Source: a virus
IMG/VR virus record: IMGVR_UViG_3300045932_000167
Span: 1 to 45,662 of that record
Reading direction: 5' to 3' (one strand)
Length of the DNA stretch: 45,662 nt
The notes beneath the pieces were generated by a model. That model was not told where the DNA came from and did no database searches. It was given only the letters and a program-made list of their open reading frames with translations. The translations under genes and the position numbers were made by a program. Shown here one piece after another: positions 15,667 through 25,462 of this stretch (position 1 is the first letter of the stretch; each line of letters opens with the position of its first letter).

Positions 15667-16016
15667 TATCGACCGATGAGTCTTTGCAGGCTTGGCGGTA
15701 GTGGTGTGCTCCTCGTATCGCTGAACTCGCGGCAAAGCTGGACGGCGATCTCGGCTGTCTTCCTCGTCCTCTCGTTGACATAAGCTTCCTTGTTCGGGTG
15801 GTCATAGGAGGTCATCGCCTCGGCCCTGCCCCAAAACTGCCGCACCTGATGTTCTGATAACTCACACCCGTCCGGCTGCCGCGCGTCGGATAGTAACGGC
15901 TCGTATGTCAACGGAGCGGAGTTATTCAAGCGTGCACCGAAGTACAGTGCACCGAGAATACCGAGCACGCAAATTATCGAAACAACGAGTGCCTCTTCTA
16001 AAAAGTTCTGGCGCAT
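15666..16016 (-). CDS. Small membrane protein on the opposite strand (moron candidate)
   Basis: This 116-residue protein is encoded against the direction of all surrounding late genes. The ATG at 16016 has AGGAG 6 bases upstream on its own strand, a stronger signal than the longer frame start at 16127. After MRQNFLEEA comes one membrane helix (LVVSIICVLGILGALYFGARL), then a soluble domain of about 80 residues rich in Arg and Glu. Two cysteines lie in the soluble part. The region looks richer in A and T than its neighbours. An isolated reverse gene between chaperone and tape measure suggests a recently acquired, separately expressed gene. Exclusion or lysis-related roles are possible but unsupported. 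Confidence 0.65.
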   Translation of the reverse strand: MRQNFLEEALVVSIICVLGILGALYFGARLNNSAPLTYEPLLSDARQPDGCELSEHQVRQFWGRAEAMTSYDHPNKEAYVNERTRKTAEIAVQLCREFSDTRSTPLPPSLQRLIGR

Positions 16017-16120
16017 TAGGTGCTCCTGTTTCGCTGCGTCCGCAGCATTTAGCTCAAACCGCCCTGCTGCGGTCTTGATAGGCCCGGCCAAAAAATTGAT
16101 CGGACCCGCTTGCGGACCTG

Positions 16121-19100
16121 ATGGCAACTCCCCTCTCCATATCCCTCAAAGTCGTCGGCCTGGATCAAGCCAAGGCCGATCTGAGGACGTTTGCCGAAGC
16201 CGGTAAGCGGACTTTTGACGAGATCGAGGCCGAAGCCAAGAAAATTGGCGAGGCCGCGTCCAACAGCGACAGGTCGCTGCAGGCGCTGGCGAACCGGCTG
16301 CGCCAGACCTCGGCGGCGATCGACCCGGTCACCGCCAGCGCGATCAAGCTGCGCGAGAGCCTCGTCGATGTGCAGCGCGGCTTGCAGGCCAACCTGATCT
16401 CGACCGAGCAAGCGGCGCGGATGACGGAATTTCACCGTCAGAAGCATGAGGATTTTGTCCAGACCGTCACCAAATCGGTCTCGGCGCTGACCCGCATGAG
16501 CGGCGAACTGCGCGAATTCGGCACGGTCGGCCGCCAGTCATTTGAACAGATTTCGGCAGCGGCGAAGGGGCTGGCCGGGACCGCTCTCACCACTGAAGAC
16601 GCTCTGACCAAGGCGATGACGGTGGTCAGGGGGCTCGCGGCGGAAATGAACCCCGCTGCGGCAGCCGCGCTAAAGCTGCGCGAGCAGTTGGCCGCCATTG
16701 CGACGGTTGAAGCCAGCGGGAATATCTCGCCGGAAGTCGCCGCCGGGCTACGCCAGCAGCTCCAGCTTGCGCGCGAACTGGCAGACCAAGAGGCGGCGCT
16801 CGCAACGCAGCGGCAGGCGGCAGCCCTTATCCAGAAACAGGTAACTGCCGAGGCCACCGCGGCCGAACAGCGGGCGGCAACCGCGACACAAGTCCATTCT
16901 GCGGAGGTGGCGGCGGCGGCGCGGACAGCGGCGACCGCTCAGAAGGCCGCCGCGCAGGAAACCGCTGCGGTCATCAAGACGGCCGAAGAGCAGGCGGCGA
17001 CCGCTTGGAGAGTGCACTACGCGGAGGTGGCGGCGCAGGCGCGGGCGGCGGCTGCGGCTCAGCAGGCGGCAGCGCAGTCGGCAGCGCTCGTCGAGAAGGC
17101 GACAGCCCTTATCCAGAAACAAGCCGCCGACGAAGCCAAGAAAGCCGAAGAGCAGGCGACAACCGCGTCGAGGGTACATTACGCGGAAGTAGCGGCGCGG
17201 GCGCGGCTGGCCGGCGAAGCGGTAAAGGGGACGGCGCAGCAGACGACGATTTCGGCCGCCCAGGCCCGCTTCGCGGTGCAGCAATTTGGTTTCCAGATCA
17301 ACGACGTCGCGACACAGTTAGCGTCTGGCGCCAACCCATTCAGAGTAGCGACGCAGCAGGCTGGTCAGTTTGTCCAGGCCTTCCAAGTTGGGGGTGGACC
17401 GGCTGCCGTGCTGCGCGGTTTTGTGGTTGAACTCAAGAGCCTGATTTCACCGACCACCGTTGCTATCGCGGGGTTGGCCGCGCTGGGCGTGGGTTTTATT
17501 GCGCTGGTGGCGAGGTCGACAGCTGCGGACGCGGCGATGCGACAGTTCGCCGTAACGCTCGAAGCAATGAACCTGACCGCCAAAGCCACGCCCGCGGGGC
17601 TTGAGGCGGTGTCGCATTCTTTTCTTGACCTGGGTATTTCGGTCAGCGAGGCGCGCACTCAGCTGAACCAACTCGCTACGAGCGGCCTCGATCCACAACG
17701 ATGGCAAGCGATAATCAGGGCCGCAGCCAATTTGCAGACTGTATTTGGCGGCGATCAGTTTCAGAATCTCAAAAACGCCTTTGCCGGCGGCGTCGAGAGT
17801 GCGAGCACCTACGCGCTTAAGCTCCGCTTGATAACCACTGACCAGGCCGCCTATGCGCGGCAACTCGTATTAAGCGGGGACGCCGGCAAGGCGCTGGACT
17901 TTATACTACAACAGGTGACGGCACGCTCTGACGATTGGAATAAGCGAGCGTTGAGCCCACTCGGGCAAGCTCTGCGTGACTTGAACGTCGCTTACGACAA
18001 ATTTGTCACGACCCTCTCAAAGAGCGATGCCATTAGAGGAGTGGTCGAGCAAACGACCGCCCTTGTGCGGGTAATCGAGGACCTGTTCAAAAAAGAACCG
18101 CCAAAGTGGTTCAGGGTTCTTTTTATGGATGAGGCGGTCCCCGGCCTGGGTAACATCGTGACCCAACTGCTGCGGATGCAGGGTATCCCGGTCACGGGCT
18201 CGGGGCCTGGCGGCATCAGCGGGCCGGCTCCGGCTGCGGGCGGGGCGGCTTCTGGCGCGGGGGCTGGCCCGCTTAGTGTGACCATAACTAAGAGCCCATC
18301 GGCAGTCGCCGGCCTCGACCCCACCCTCCAATTTGCTTTGCGCGATATGTTCGCGGCGGCTGCCGAGAGTGGCATAACCCTCGGCATCGGCAGCGGATTT
18401 CGGACTTTTGAGCAGCAAACCAAACTATACAACGAGGCCATCGCGAAATACGGTTCGGCGAATATCCCCGGGCATCAAGTCGCATATCCTGGGACGTCGA
18501 TGCATGAGAAAGGGCTAGCTGCCGATCTGACGGCCAGCGGTACCACAATTCGTGCGGGCAGTCCGGAGGCCCGCTGGCTTGCGGCAAATGCATCAACTTT
18601 TGGTATTAGCTTTCCGGTGCGAGGCGAGCCCTGGCATGCCCAACTCGCTGGCGACGTAGTACCCGCAGGTGGCCGCACCGGCCTGCTAACAGCTGTCGGG
18701 GAGCAAGACCCGACAAAGATCGACGCGGTCAATAAGCTGATTGAAGCGGAAACACGGCGGGCCAATGCCCTCAGAGGGATGGGGCAGGTCCTTACTGAGA
18801 ACGAAGTTCGTGAGCGCGCTGCTACAATCGCATTGGAGAATGAACTAACAGTAGAACAGAAAGCCCGTGTCGAAGCTGCCCTGCTGGCGAATTCTCGCGC
18901 CACCTTTAATAATGAACTGGACAACAGCAACAAGCTGCTCAATCAGGAAATCAGCGGCCAGCAGTCAATCGTTCAGGCATACCAAGCCAGCTCCCTTGCG
19001 GGTAAGGTTCGTGAAACGCAATTCAAGGCAGAAACAGAGGCTCTGCGTTTATTCGGCACGACCGATAGCGCGGTGGCAAAGCAGTTTATAGAAAATCGCA

Positions 19101-22100
19101 CCAAGCAAAATCTCGCGCTGGAGAAGGCTTCCGAACAGCTTAAAAGCGCGCAGGAAATCCTGGCCGGCCGCGACACCCAGGCGCAGCTACAGCTGCAGAT
19201 GAATCTCGTCGGTCAGACCAGCGAAGAGATTCAACGCCAGGTCACTATTCTGCAAGAGAAGCAGAGGATCGAACGGGAGTTTCCTCTGCTGTCGGAAGCC
19301 GAGAAGGCGGCAAAGCTCAAAGTTACGGAGGAGATAGCCAATCAGACCAAACTGCTCGCGGACATGAACCGCGAGCAGCAGCGCATCGACGGCCTCTATC
19401 GGCAGATTGGCGACACCATCGTCAACACGCTGGGCCAGGCGCTCGACTCCGTCTTCGACCCCAAGAAGCCGATGGATTGGGGCAAGTCGATCAAGAACAT
19501 GCTTTCCTCGCTGGTCGGCACGATCGGCCGCGAGATGTTGTTCAAGCCGCTGACCGGCTCGATCCTCTCGACGCTCGGCGCCTCGCCCTCGACGGTACAG
19601 CAGTACGGCACGCTCGGCGGCAGCGGCGGCCTGTTCGGCAACATCGGTTCCCTGGGGTCGACAGGCTCTTTTCTGAAAAGCATTTTGCCCGAAAGCTGGT
19701 TCAGCGGCGGTGGGCTGTTCTCCAATATTGGCAGTTCGCTCGGGTTCGCCTCGACGGCCCCGGTCAGCAGCGTCTTTGGTATCGAATCATCGACCCTGAG
19801 TTCGCTCGGGCTGACCGGCAACATGGCGGTGCCTGGCAGCGTCTTTGGCATGACGAGCCTGGGCAGTGCCCTCGGCAGCGTCGGTGCCGGGTTTACCGCA
19901 GGGACGATGATCAACAGCCTGGTCGGTGGCAAATCGACCGGCGGCATGATCGGCAGTGGTGTCGGCTCTATCGCCGGCATGGCGATTGGTTCGCTTATTG
20001 GTATGCCGTTCCTTGGCGCGCTCCTAGGCGGGGTTGGTGGCGGGCTATTCGGCGGCATGTTCGGCAACAACCGGCCGCGCAACCAGTCGGCCGGGTTCTC
20101 GACCGATGTTTCGACTTTCCAGATCCAGTCCGGCTTTGCCGGGGGCAACCAGCAGATCGACCAGGCGGTCCTCGAAGCCGGGCAGAAGCTGCAGGGCTAC
20201 CTCGACCTGCTGAAGACGACCGGCGGCGCGCTCTCCGGCCAGCTTCTGCTGCAGCATGGCGTCAACACCGGGGTGACCCTCGATTACTCGGGCGTCCCCG
20301 GCTACGGCAGCGGGCGGCTCTCGCTCGGCCAGGATCCGACCAAGGCGGTCGGCGATGTCGCGCTCGTCCTGGCGAAAACCATGACCGGGGTCAGCGACAC
20401 GTTCAAGTCGGTGATGGACTCGGTCAGCGACCCCGCCAAGCTGGAGCGGGCGATTGCCTTCGCCAAGGCCTATGAGGCGATCGACGAAGCCGCCGAGGAC
20501 GCCTTCGCCTCGATCGAAGACGCCACCAAGCGGATGGGCCCCTACCGCGTGGCCATCGACGAGATCAATGCCACCTTCGCCGATCTGACCGAGCAGGCGA
20601 AGGAATTTGGGCAGGCCATCCCGCCGATCACCGCAGCGCTCGATGAAGCCATCAGCCGGCTCCGAGGTGACTTCAAGGACTCGCTGCAGCGCGCCCTCAA
20701 CGAGGCGACCGGCGCGGGCTTCATCAACACGATCAAGGACATTTGGGATCAGTATCTCGCCTCGATCACCGACAGCCAGGCGATCGGCCTCGGCTCGGAT
20801 CGCGCCACCCAGGATCTTCTGGGGCAGGTGGCGACCAATCAGATCCGGCAGGTGCTGGAGGGGTTGTCGGTCGCCGAACTCGACACGGTCATCGCCGAGT
20901 TCACCGGCCTCAACGATATCATCGTCGAACTGGCCCAGACCGCGAAGCTGACGACCGACGAGGTCGATCAGCTGGCGAGCCAGCTCGCGCAGATCCGGCT
21001 CGATATCCAACGGTTCGTCGACAGCATCCGGGGCACCGCCGGGCCGGGCGCATCGCCCGAGCAGGCCTACTACGCCTCGGTTGCGCAGTGGGGCACGCAG
21101 TACGACCTCGCCTCGCGCGGCGACATGAACGCGCTGCAGAACATCACTGGCTACGCGCAGCAGTACATCGACGCGATCAGCGGGTACTTCGGCTCGTCGC
21201 AGGCCGGGCAGGTCGAGATCGACCGGATCCTGGCGAACCTCGAGGCGCTGGCGCCGACGACGATCCAAGATCCGGTGGTGCAGGCGATCACGGTGCTAAC
21301 CGAGGCGGTGACCACCGGCACCACGACGGTGACATCGGCGATCGAGGCGATCCCGACATCGCTACAGGTGATCCTCGACGCCAACACGCTGGCGGCGACC
21401 CAGGCGATCTACGCCAACAATTCGCTGCTGGAGCAGCTGCGGACCGATGTCAACGCGAGCGCCGAGACCGCCAAGACGGCGATCGACACGCAAATCCAGC
21501 AGCTCATCACCGACATCACGGTGCAGACCTCGAGCCTGATCGGCCAGGGCATCCTGAATACCCAATCGCTGATCGACGCCAATAACACCGGGTTTGCCGA
21601 TGTGACGGCGCAGTATCAGGCCGAGACCGACCGGCTGATCGCATCCGGCGCCGCCACAACCGCCCAATTGCAAGAACTGAACACGCAGACCGCGACCGAC
21701 ATCATCAACGAGGCCGGGATCAACGCCGACGACATCATCGCCGAGAGCAACCAGCGGCTCGACGATGCGCTCTCGAAATACGACGAGACGATCGAAGGCA
21801 TCGGCGATGTCTCGACCGACGCCCAAGGCATCATCACGGCGGTCAACGCGACCGGCACCCTTCTGGCGCCGCTAATTACCGCTGTCGGCACCGATGTGGT
21901 GGCGGAACTCGGCGATGGTCCCAACAGTGTGGTCGGCTCGATCGTGAGCGAGCTCGCCGCCGTCTCGGGCTACCAGATCAGGGACCGCGGGTTCAATACC
22001 GGCCTGCTGATCGAGGCCATCGGCCTGGTCGGCGACGAGGTCAACGCCGCCGCGCTCGTCTACTCGAACAATGAAATAAGCAAGATGGGGACGGTGGAGA

Positions 22101-22492
22101 CAAACCTCCTGTCGAGCCTCAGTTTCAACTTTATCGCCGTCCTCAACGCGCTGAACTCGATCAGCGGCTACCTGCTCACCACCGACGCGACCAATTCGCT
22201 CGCCATCGCCAATGCCGTCATCGGGGGCTTCAACAACGAAGCGACGGCGATGCTGACCTATGCCAATGGCGAGCAGGCGTTGCTTGGGCAGATCAACACA
22301 ACCCTCGGCGGCGCGAACGGCGTCTACCAGACCAACCACTGGCTTTACCTGATCCAATACGATCAGAACTATTTCGGCTGGGAGCATATGCGGCGGTTCG
22401 ACCGGATGATCGAGCTTCTGGTCTCGATCGACACGAACCTTAAGCTCTCGCTGACGGCGCCCGTTCAGCAATGGCCAGCCTATGGCATGTAG
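16121..22492 (+). CDS. Tape measure protein with embedded M15 peptidase domain
   Basis: At 2123 residues this is the largest gene. It sets tail length and passes into the host during infection. Residues 1-370 are helical with Ala-rich repeats (VHYAEVAA at about 258, 298 and 352). A hydrophobic membrane-active segment follows (TTVAIAGLAALGVGFIALVA, about residue 446). Residues about 735-850 form a VanY/M15-type zinc peptidase: SGFRT, SMHEKGLAADL with H795 and D802, and EPWH with H839. Residues 1130-1320 are Gly/Ser-rich with a second hydrophobic stretch, and the C-terminus is helical. At roughly 0.15 nm per residue a tail near 300 nm is implied. The peptidase should open the cell wall locally. 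Confidence 0.93.
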   Translation: MATPLSISLKVVGLDQAKADLRTFAEAGKRTFDEIEAEAKKIGEAASNSDRSLQALANRLRQTSAAIDPVTASAIKLRESLVDVQRGLQANLISTEQAARMTEFHRQKHEDFVQTVTKSVSALTRMSGELREFGTVGRQSFEQISAAAKGLAGTALTTEDALTKAMTVVRGLAAEMNPAAAAALKLREQLAAIATVEASGNISPEVAAGLRQQLQLARELADQEAALATQRQAAALIQKQVTAEATAAEQRAATATQVHSAEVAAAARTAATAQKAAAQETAAVIKTAEEQAATAWRVHYAEVAAQARAAAAAQQAAAQSAALVEKATALIQKQAADEAKKAEEQATTASRVHYAEVAARARLAGEAVKGTAQQTTISAAQARFAVQQFGFQINDVATQLASGANPFRVATQQAGQFVQAFQVGGGPAAVLRGFVVELKSLISPTTVAIAGLAALGVGFIALVARSTAADAAMRQFAVTLEAMNLTAKATPAGLEAVSHSFLDLGISVSEARTQLNQLATSGLDPQRWQAIIRAAANLQTVFGGDQFQNLKNAFAGGVESASTYALKLRLITTDQAAYARQLVLSGDAGKALDFILQQVTARSDDWNKRALSPLGQALRDLNVAYDKFVTTLSKSDAIRGVVEQTTALVRVIEDLFKKEPPKWFRVLFMDEAVPGLGNIVTQLLRMQGIPVTGSGPGGISGPAPAAGGAASGAGAGPLSVTITKSPSAVAGLDPTLQFALRDMFAAAAESGITLGIGSGFRTFEQQTKLYNEAIAKYGSANIPGHQVAYPGTSMHEKGLAADLTASGTTIRAGSPEARWLAANASTFGISFPVRGEPWHAQLAGDVVPAGGRTGLLTAVGEQDPTKIDAVNKLIEAETRRANALRGMGQVLTENEVRERAATIALENELTVEQKARVEAALLANSRATFNNELDNSNKLLNQEISGQQSIVQAYQASSLAGKVRETQFKAETEALRLFGTTDSAVAKQFIENRTKQNLALEKASEQLKSAQEILAGRDTQAQLQLQMNLVGQTSEEIQRQVTILQEKQRIEREFPLLSEAEKAAKLKVTEEIANQTKLLADMNREQQRIDGLYRQIGDTIVNTLGQALDSVFDPKKPMDWGKSIKNMLSSLVGTIGREMLFKPLTGSILSTLGASPSTVQQYGTLGGSGGLFGNIGSLGSTGSFLKSILPESWFSGGGLFSNIGSSLGFASTAPVSSVFGIESSTLSSLGLTGNMAVPGSVFGMTSLGSALGSVGAGFTAGTMINSLVGGKSTGGMIGSGVGSIAGMAIGSLIGMPFLGALLGGVGGGLFGGMFGNNRPRNQSAGFSTDVSTFQIQSGFAGGNQQIDQAVLEAGQKLQGYLDLLKTTGGALSGQLLLQHGVNTGVTLDYSGVPGYGSGRLSLGQDPTKAVGDVALVLAKTMTGVSDTFKSVMDSVSDPAKLERAIAFAKAYEAIDEAAEDAFASIEDATKRMGPYRVAIDEINATFADLTEQAKEFGQAIPPITAALDEAISRLRGDFKDSLQRALNEATGAGFINTIKDIWDQYLASITDSQAIGLGSDRATQDLLGQVATNQIRQVLEGLSVAELDTVIAEFTGLNDIIVELAQTAKLTTDEVDQLASQLAQIRLDIQRFVDSIRGTAGPGASPEQAYYASVAQWGTQYDLASRGDMNALQNITGYAQQYIDAISGYFGSSQAGQVEIDRILANLEALAPTTIQDPVVQAITVLTEAVTTGTTTVTSAIEAIPTSLQVILDANTLAATQAIYANNSLLEQLRTDVNASAETAKTAIDTQIQQLITDITVQTSSLIGQGILNTQSLIDANNTGFADVTAQYQAETDRLIASGAATTAQLQELNTQTATDIINEAGINADDIIAESNQRLDDALSKYDETIEGIGDVSTDAQGIITAVNATGTLLAPLITAVGTDVVAELGDGPNSVVGSIVSELAAVSGYQIRDRGFNTGLLIEAIGLVGDEVNAAALVYSNNEISKMGTVETNLLSSLSFNFIAVLNALNSISGYLLTTDATNSLAIANAVIGGFNNEATAMLTYANGEQALLGQINTTLGGANGVYQTNHWLYLIQYDQNYFGWEHMRRFDRMIELLVSIDTNLKLSLTAPVQQWPAYGM

Positions 22493-22501
22493 GGCCGCAC
22501 C

Positions 22502-25462
22502 GTGACCCCCGAAGCCGAACGGCTACTCCGGAGCGCGACCGTCGATCTCGATTTCGAGCGCGCCGCCTATCGCAACGGCAGCAGCAATGGCGACATCCTC
22601 ACCGACTTTGTGACCACGACCCGCGCCTCGGTGGGGTACGCCGAAAACACGGCGGGCGTCTGGGCGGCGTTCGGAACCAACGTGCCGCGGCGCACCGACA
22701 AAGGGCTGCTCGTCGAGGAAGCGCGGACCAACGGGATCAGAAACAACTCGATGCAGGGTGCGGTCGCCGGCACCCCGGGCACGATCCCGACCAATTGGGC
22801 ACAAAACATCGGTGCCGGCATCACCCGCACCATCGTCGGGACCGGCACTTCTCTTGGCATAAACTACATCGACGTGCGCTATGCCGGCACGCTGAGCGCC
22901 GGCACTCAGGTCGTAGCTCTGTTTTTCGACAGCACCACCGGGATCGCGGCGACGACCGGGCAGATTTGGACTTTGAGCGGCTTTGTCGCCCTGGTCGGCG
23001 GCAGCGTCGCCAATCTGACAGCGGTCACTTATGGATGGAATGAAAACACCAGCGGTGGCGCCTTCGTCAGCAACAAGACCGGGCCGAACTTCAGGACATC
23101 GCTGACGGCGTCGTTGCAGCGGGGTTCGTACAGCACGGCCAACACCGGCGGCGGCACCGTCGCAGCCGTGATGCCGTGGATCCAGATCACTGCGCCGACG
23201 AGCACAGTGGTCGATGTGACCCTGCGGATCGGCTGGCCCCAGATGGAGCTCGGCACCTGGGCGACCTCGCCGATCCGCACGACCACCGCGGCGGTAACGC
23301 GCGCCGCCGAGGTCGTCACGCTGACCACACCTCCGACGTTTGGTGCTTCGTTTTCGATGGTTGGCGAGGGAACGCCGCAGGCGCCCAGCGCCTATACCGC
23401 GCAGCAGTACCTATGCCAAGTAGACAACGGAAATAACAACAATCGCGAAACCATCCTGCGTAACAACGGCACCGGCAATGCTTTTGGATATATTGCTTCG
23501 GGGGGTGTCGCGCTCCTCAGCTTGCAGCCGGCCGCATGGGCACAGAACGTCGTTGGCATGTTGGCGGTTGCGGGTGCCGCTAATGACTACGCAACATCGT
23601 TTAACGGCAGTGCACCCCTAATCAGCGCGGTGGCTGGTTCGATGCCGGCCATTTCGACGGTTAGGATCGGTAGCACGCTAAGTGGCGGGCAACCTTGGAA
23701 CGGCTGGATCAACCGGATCGCGATCTGGCCCGAGACGCGGCTCGGCAACACCGATCTCCAGACCGTCACCGGGGCCGCGACCGGCGCCATCACCGAAGCG
23801 ATGTTCACGCTCGATGCGACGCCGCTCGACGTGCCGCTCTACGCGCTCGATAGCGTCGTCGTCAGCCCCTCGGTCATCAGCGCCAGCGACATCCTTGTCG
23901 AACTCGACGCCTACACGCTGCCCTCGGGGCCTATCCGCAAGCTCTATTTCGGCTCGACCGCCTATAGCGATCCAACGGCACCGGGATTTTACGAAGAACG
24001 GATGCAGCAGCCGTTTTCATTCCGGCGCGACATCTTTAGCGGCAACACCACGGGCGGTCCCAGCCGGGTGTCGTTCGGCGAAATGCGGCTGGCGAACGGT
24101 GACGGCGGTCTCGACAACGCCCGCACCGCCTACGCCTTCGCGGGCTGGCCGGCGCGGATGATGATCGGCGATGTCAGGCAGCCCTACGCCACCTGGGAGA
24201 CGCTGATCGCCGGCAAGCCGCAGCAGGCGCTCTTTACGCTCAACGACCTGTCGGTCGTCTTGCGCGACCGGCTGCAGGATTTCGCGTTGACGATCCAGAC
24301 CAACAAGTACAAGGGGGACAACGTCCTCCCCGGCGGTCTGGAGGGGCTGAGCGACATCAAGGATCGCCCAAAGCCGCTGCTGTTCGGGGCGGTGATGAAC
24401 ATCAGCCCGATTTTGGTCAACACCGCCAAATTGATCTGGCAGGTCAACGACGGTCCGGTCGGCATGATCGGCGCCGTCTATGACAAGGGCATCGCGCTCA
24501 CCCAGGATTGGGACTACGCCAACGAGGCGGACATGATCGCCAACGAGCCCTTGCCCGGCACCTACCGGGTGTGGCTCGCGGGCGGCTATTTCCGCCTCGG
24601 TGCCGCGCCGTCCGGCACGATCACCTGCGATGCCCGCGAGTACGTCAGCAACCCGGAATGCACCGCCGCCCAGGTGGCGCTGCGGATCGCCCGCCGGCCA
24701 CCGGAAACCGGCGAGCCGCCGATCATGGACGCCGACATCAACTGGAGCGATGTCGCGCAGCTCGACCGGCTCAACGCGGCGGTCGTCGGCATCTGGCTGT
24801 CGGATGAGACGACCTTTAGTGCGGCGATCGACCTCGTCCTCAGCTCGATCGGGGCCTGGTACGGGTTCGACCGTCTCGGTTTCTTCCGGCTGCAACGGCT
24901 CGATCTGCCGCTGGGGCCGGGCACCGTCACCTTCCGGCGCTTCGGGCCGGATGCCGGTGGCGAAGCCGCGCTTGGCGAGTTCGATCTTCTCAACATCCGC
25001 TTCCTGCCGACCAACGACCCCGATCGCGGCGTCCCGACCGACGAGGTCAAGGTCGACTATGGCCGCAATTACACGGTCCAGACCGGCGACGCGTTGACCG
25101 GCAATGTCAGCACCGAGCGAAAGAACTTTGTCGGGCTGGCAAACCGGACCGCGGTCGCCACCGATCCGACGCTCAAAGACGCATACCCGTCGGCGCTGAA
25201 AAAGCGGGTGCAGACGGTCCTGCTCAACGAGTGGGACGCCACCGCCGAGGCGCAGCGGTTGATCGGCATCTACAGCGACCAGCGCGATTTCATCGAGATC
25301 GACACGCCGATGCTGTCGGATCTGATCCCGATGATCGACATCGGCTCCGAGATCAAGCTGGTCTACCCCCGGTACAACTACGATGTTGGCCGCGTGCTGC
25401 GGGTCATCGGCATGCAATACAACGCGCTGAACCGGACGATGACGATAGGCGCTTGGGGATGA
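22502..25462 (+). CDS. Distal tail protein with lectin-like N-terminal region
   Basis: This 986-residue protein follows the tape measure, where distal tail and tip proteins lie. Residues 20-90 carry the pattern RASVGYAENTAGVW...RTDKGLLVEEARTN, common in phage spike and fibre proteins. The segment up to about residue 425 ends with WNGWINRIAIWPETRLGN, as in LamG/concanavalin-like sugar-binding folds. From about 440 to the end the sequence resembles baseplate hub proteins (DRPKPLLFGAV, DIGSEIKLVYPRYNYDVGRV). The start is GTG at 22502. A stretch near 23390-23650 looks AT-richer than the rest, which hints at domain exchange. Confidence 0.75.
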   Translation: MTPEAERLLRSATVDLDFERAAYRNGSSNGDILTDFVTTTRASVGYAENTAGVWAAFGTNVPRRTDKGLLVEEARTNGIRNNSMQGAVAGTPGTIPTNWAQNIGAGITRTIVGTGTSLGINYIDVRYAGTLSAGTQVVALFFDSTTGIAATTGQIWTLSGFVALVGGSVANLTAVTYGWNENTSGGAFVSNKTGPNFRTSLTASLQRGSYSTANTGGGTVAAVMPWIQITAPTSTVVDVTLRIGWPQMELGTWATSPIRTTTAAVTRAAEVVTLTTPPTFGASFSMVGEGTPQAPSAYTAQQYLCQVDNGNNNNRETILRNNGTGNAFGYIASGGVALLSLQPAAWAQNVVGMLAVAGAANDYATSFNGSAPLISAVAGSMPAISTVRIGSTLSGGQPWNGWINRIAIWPETRLGNTDLQTVTGAATGAITEAMFTLDATPLDVPLYALDSVVVSPSVISASDILVELDAYTLPSGPIRKLYFGSTAYSDPTAPGFYEERMQQPFSFRRDIFSGNTTGGPSRVSFGEMRLANGDGGLDNARTAYAFAGWPARMMIGDVRQPYATWETLIAGKPQQALFTLNDLSVVLRDRLQDFALTIQTNKYKGDNVLPGGLEGLSDIKDRPKPLLFGAVMNISPILVNTAKLIWQVNDGPVGMIGAVYDKGIALTQDWDYANEADMIANEPLPGTYRVWLAGGYFRLGAAPSGTITCDAREYVSNPECTAAQVALRIARRPPETGEPPIMDADINWSDVAQLDRLNAAVVGIWLSDETTFSAAIDLVLSSIGAWYGFDRLGFFRLQRLDLPLGPGTVTFRRFGPDAGGEAALGEFDLLNIRFLPTNDPDRGVPTDEVKVDYGRNYTVQTGDALTGNVSTERKNFVGLANRTAVATDPTLKDAYPSALKKRVQTVLLNEWDATAEAQRLIGIYSDQRDFIEIDTPMLSDLIPMIDIGSEIKLVYPRYNYDVGRVLRVIGMQYNALNRTMTIGAWG

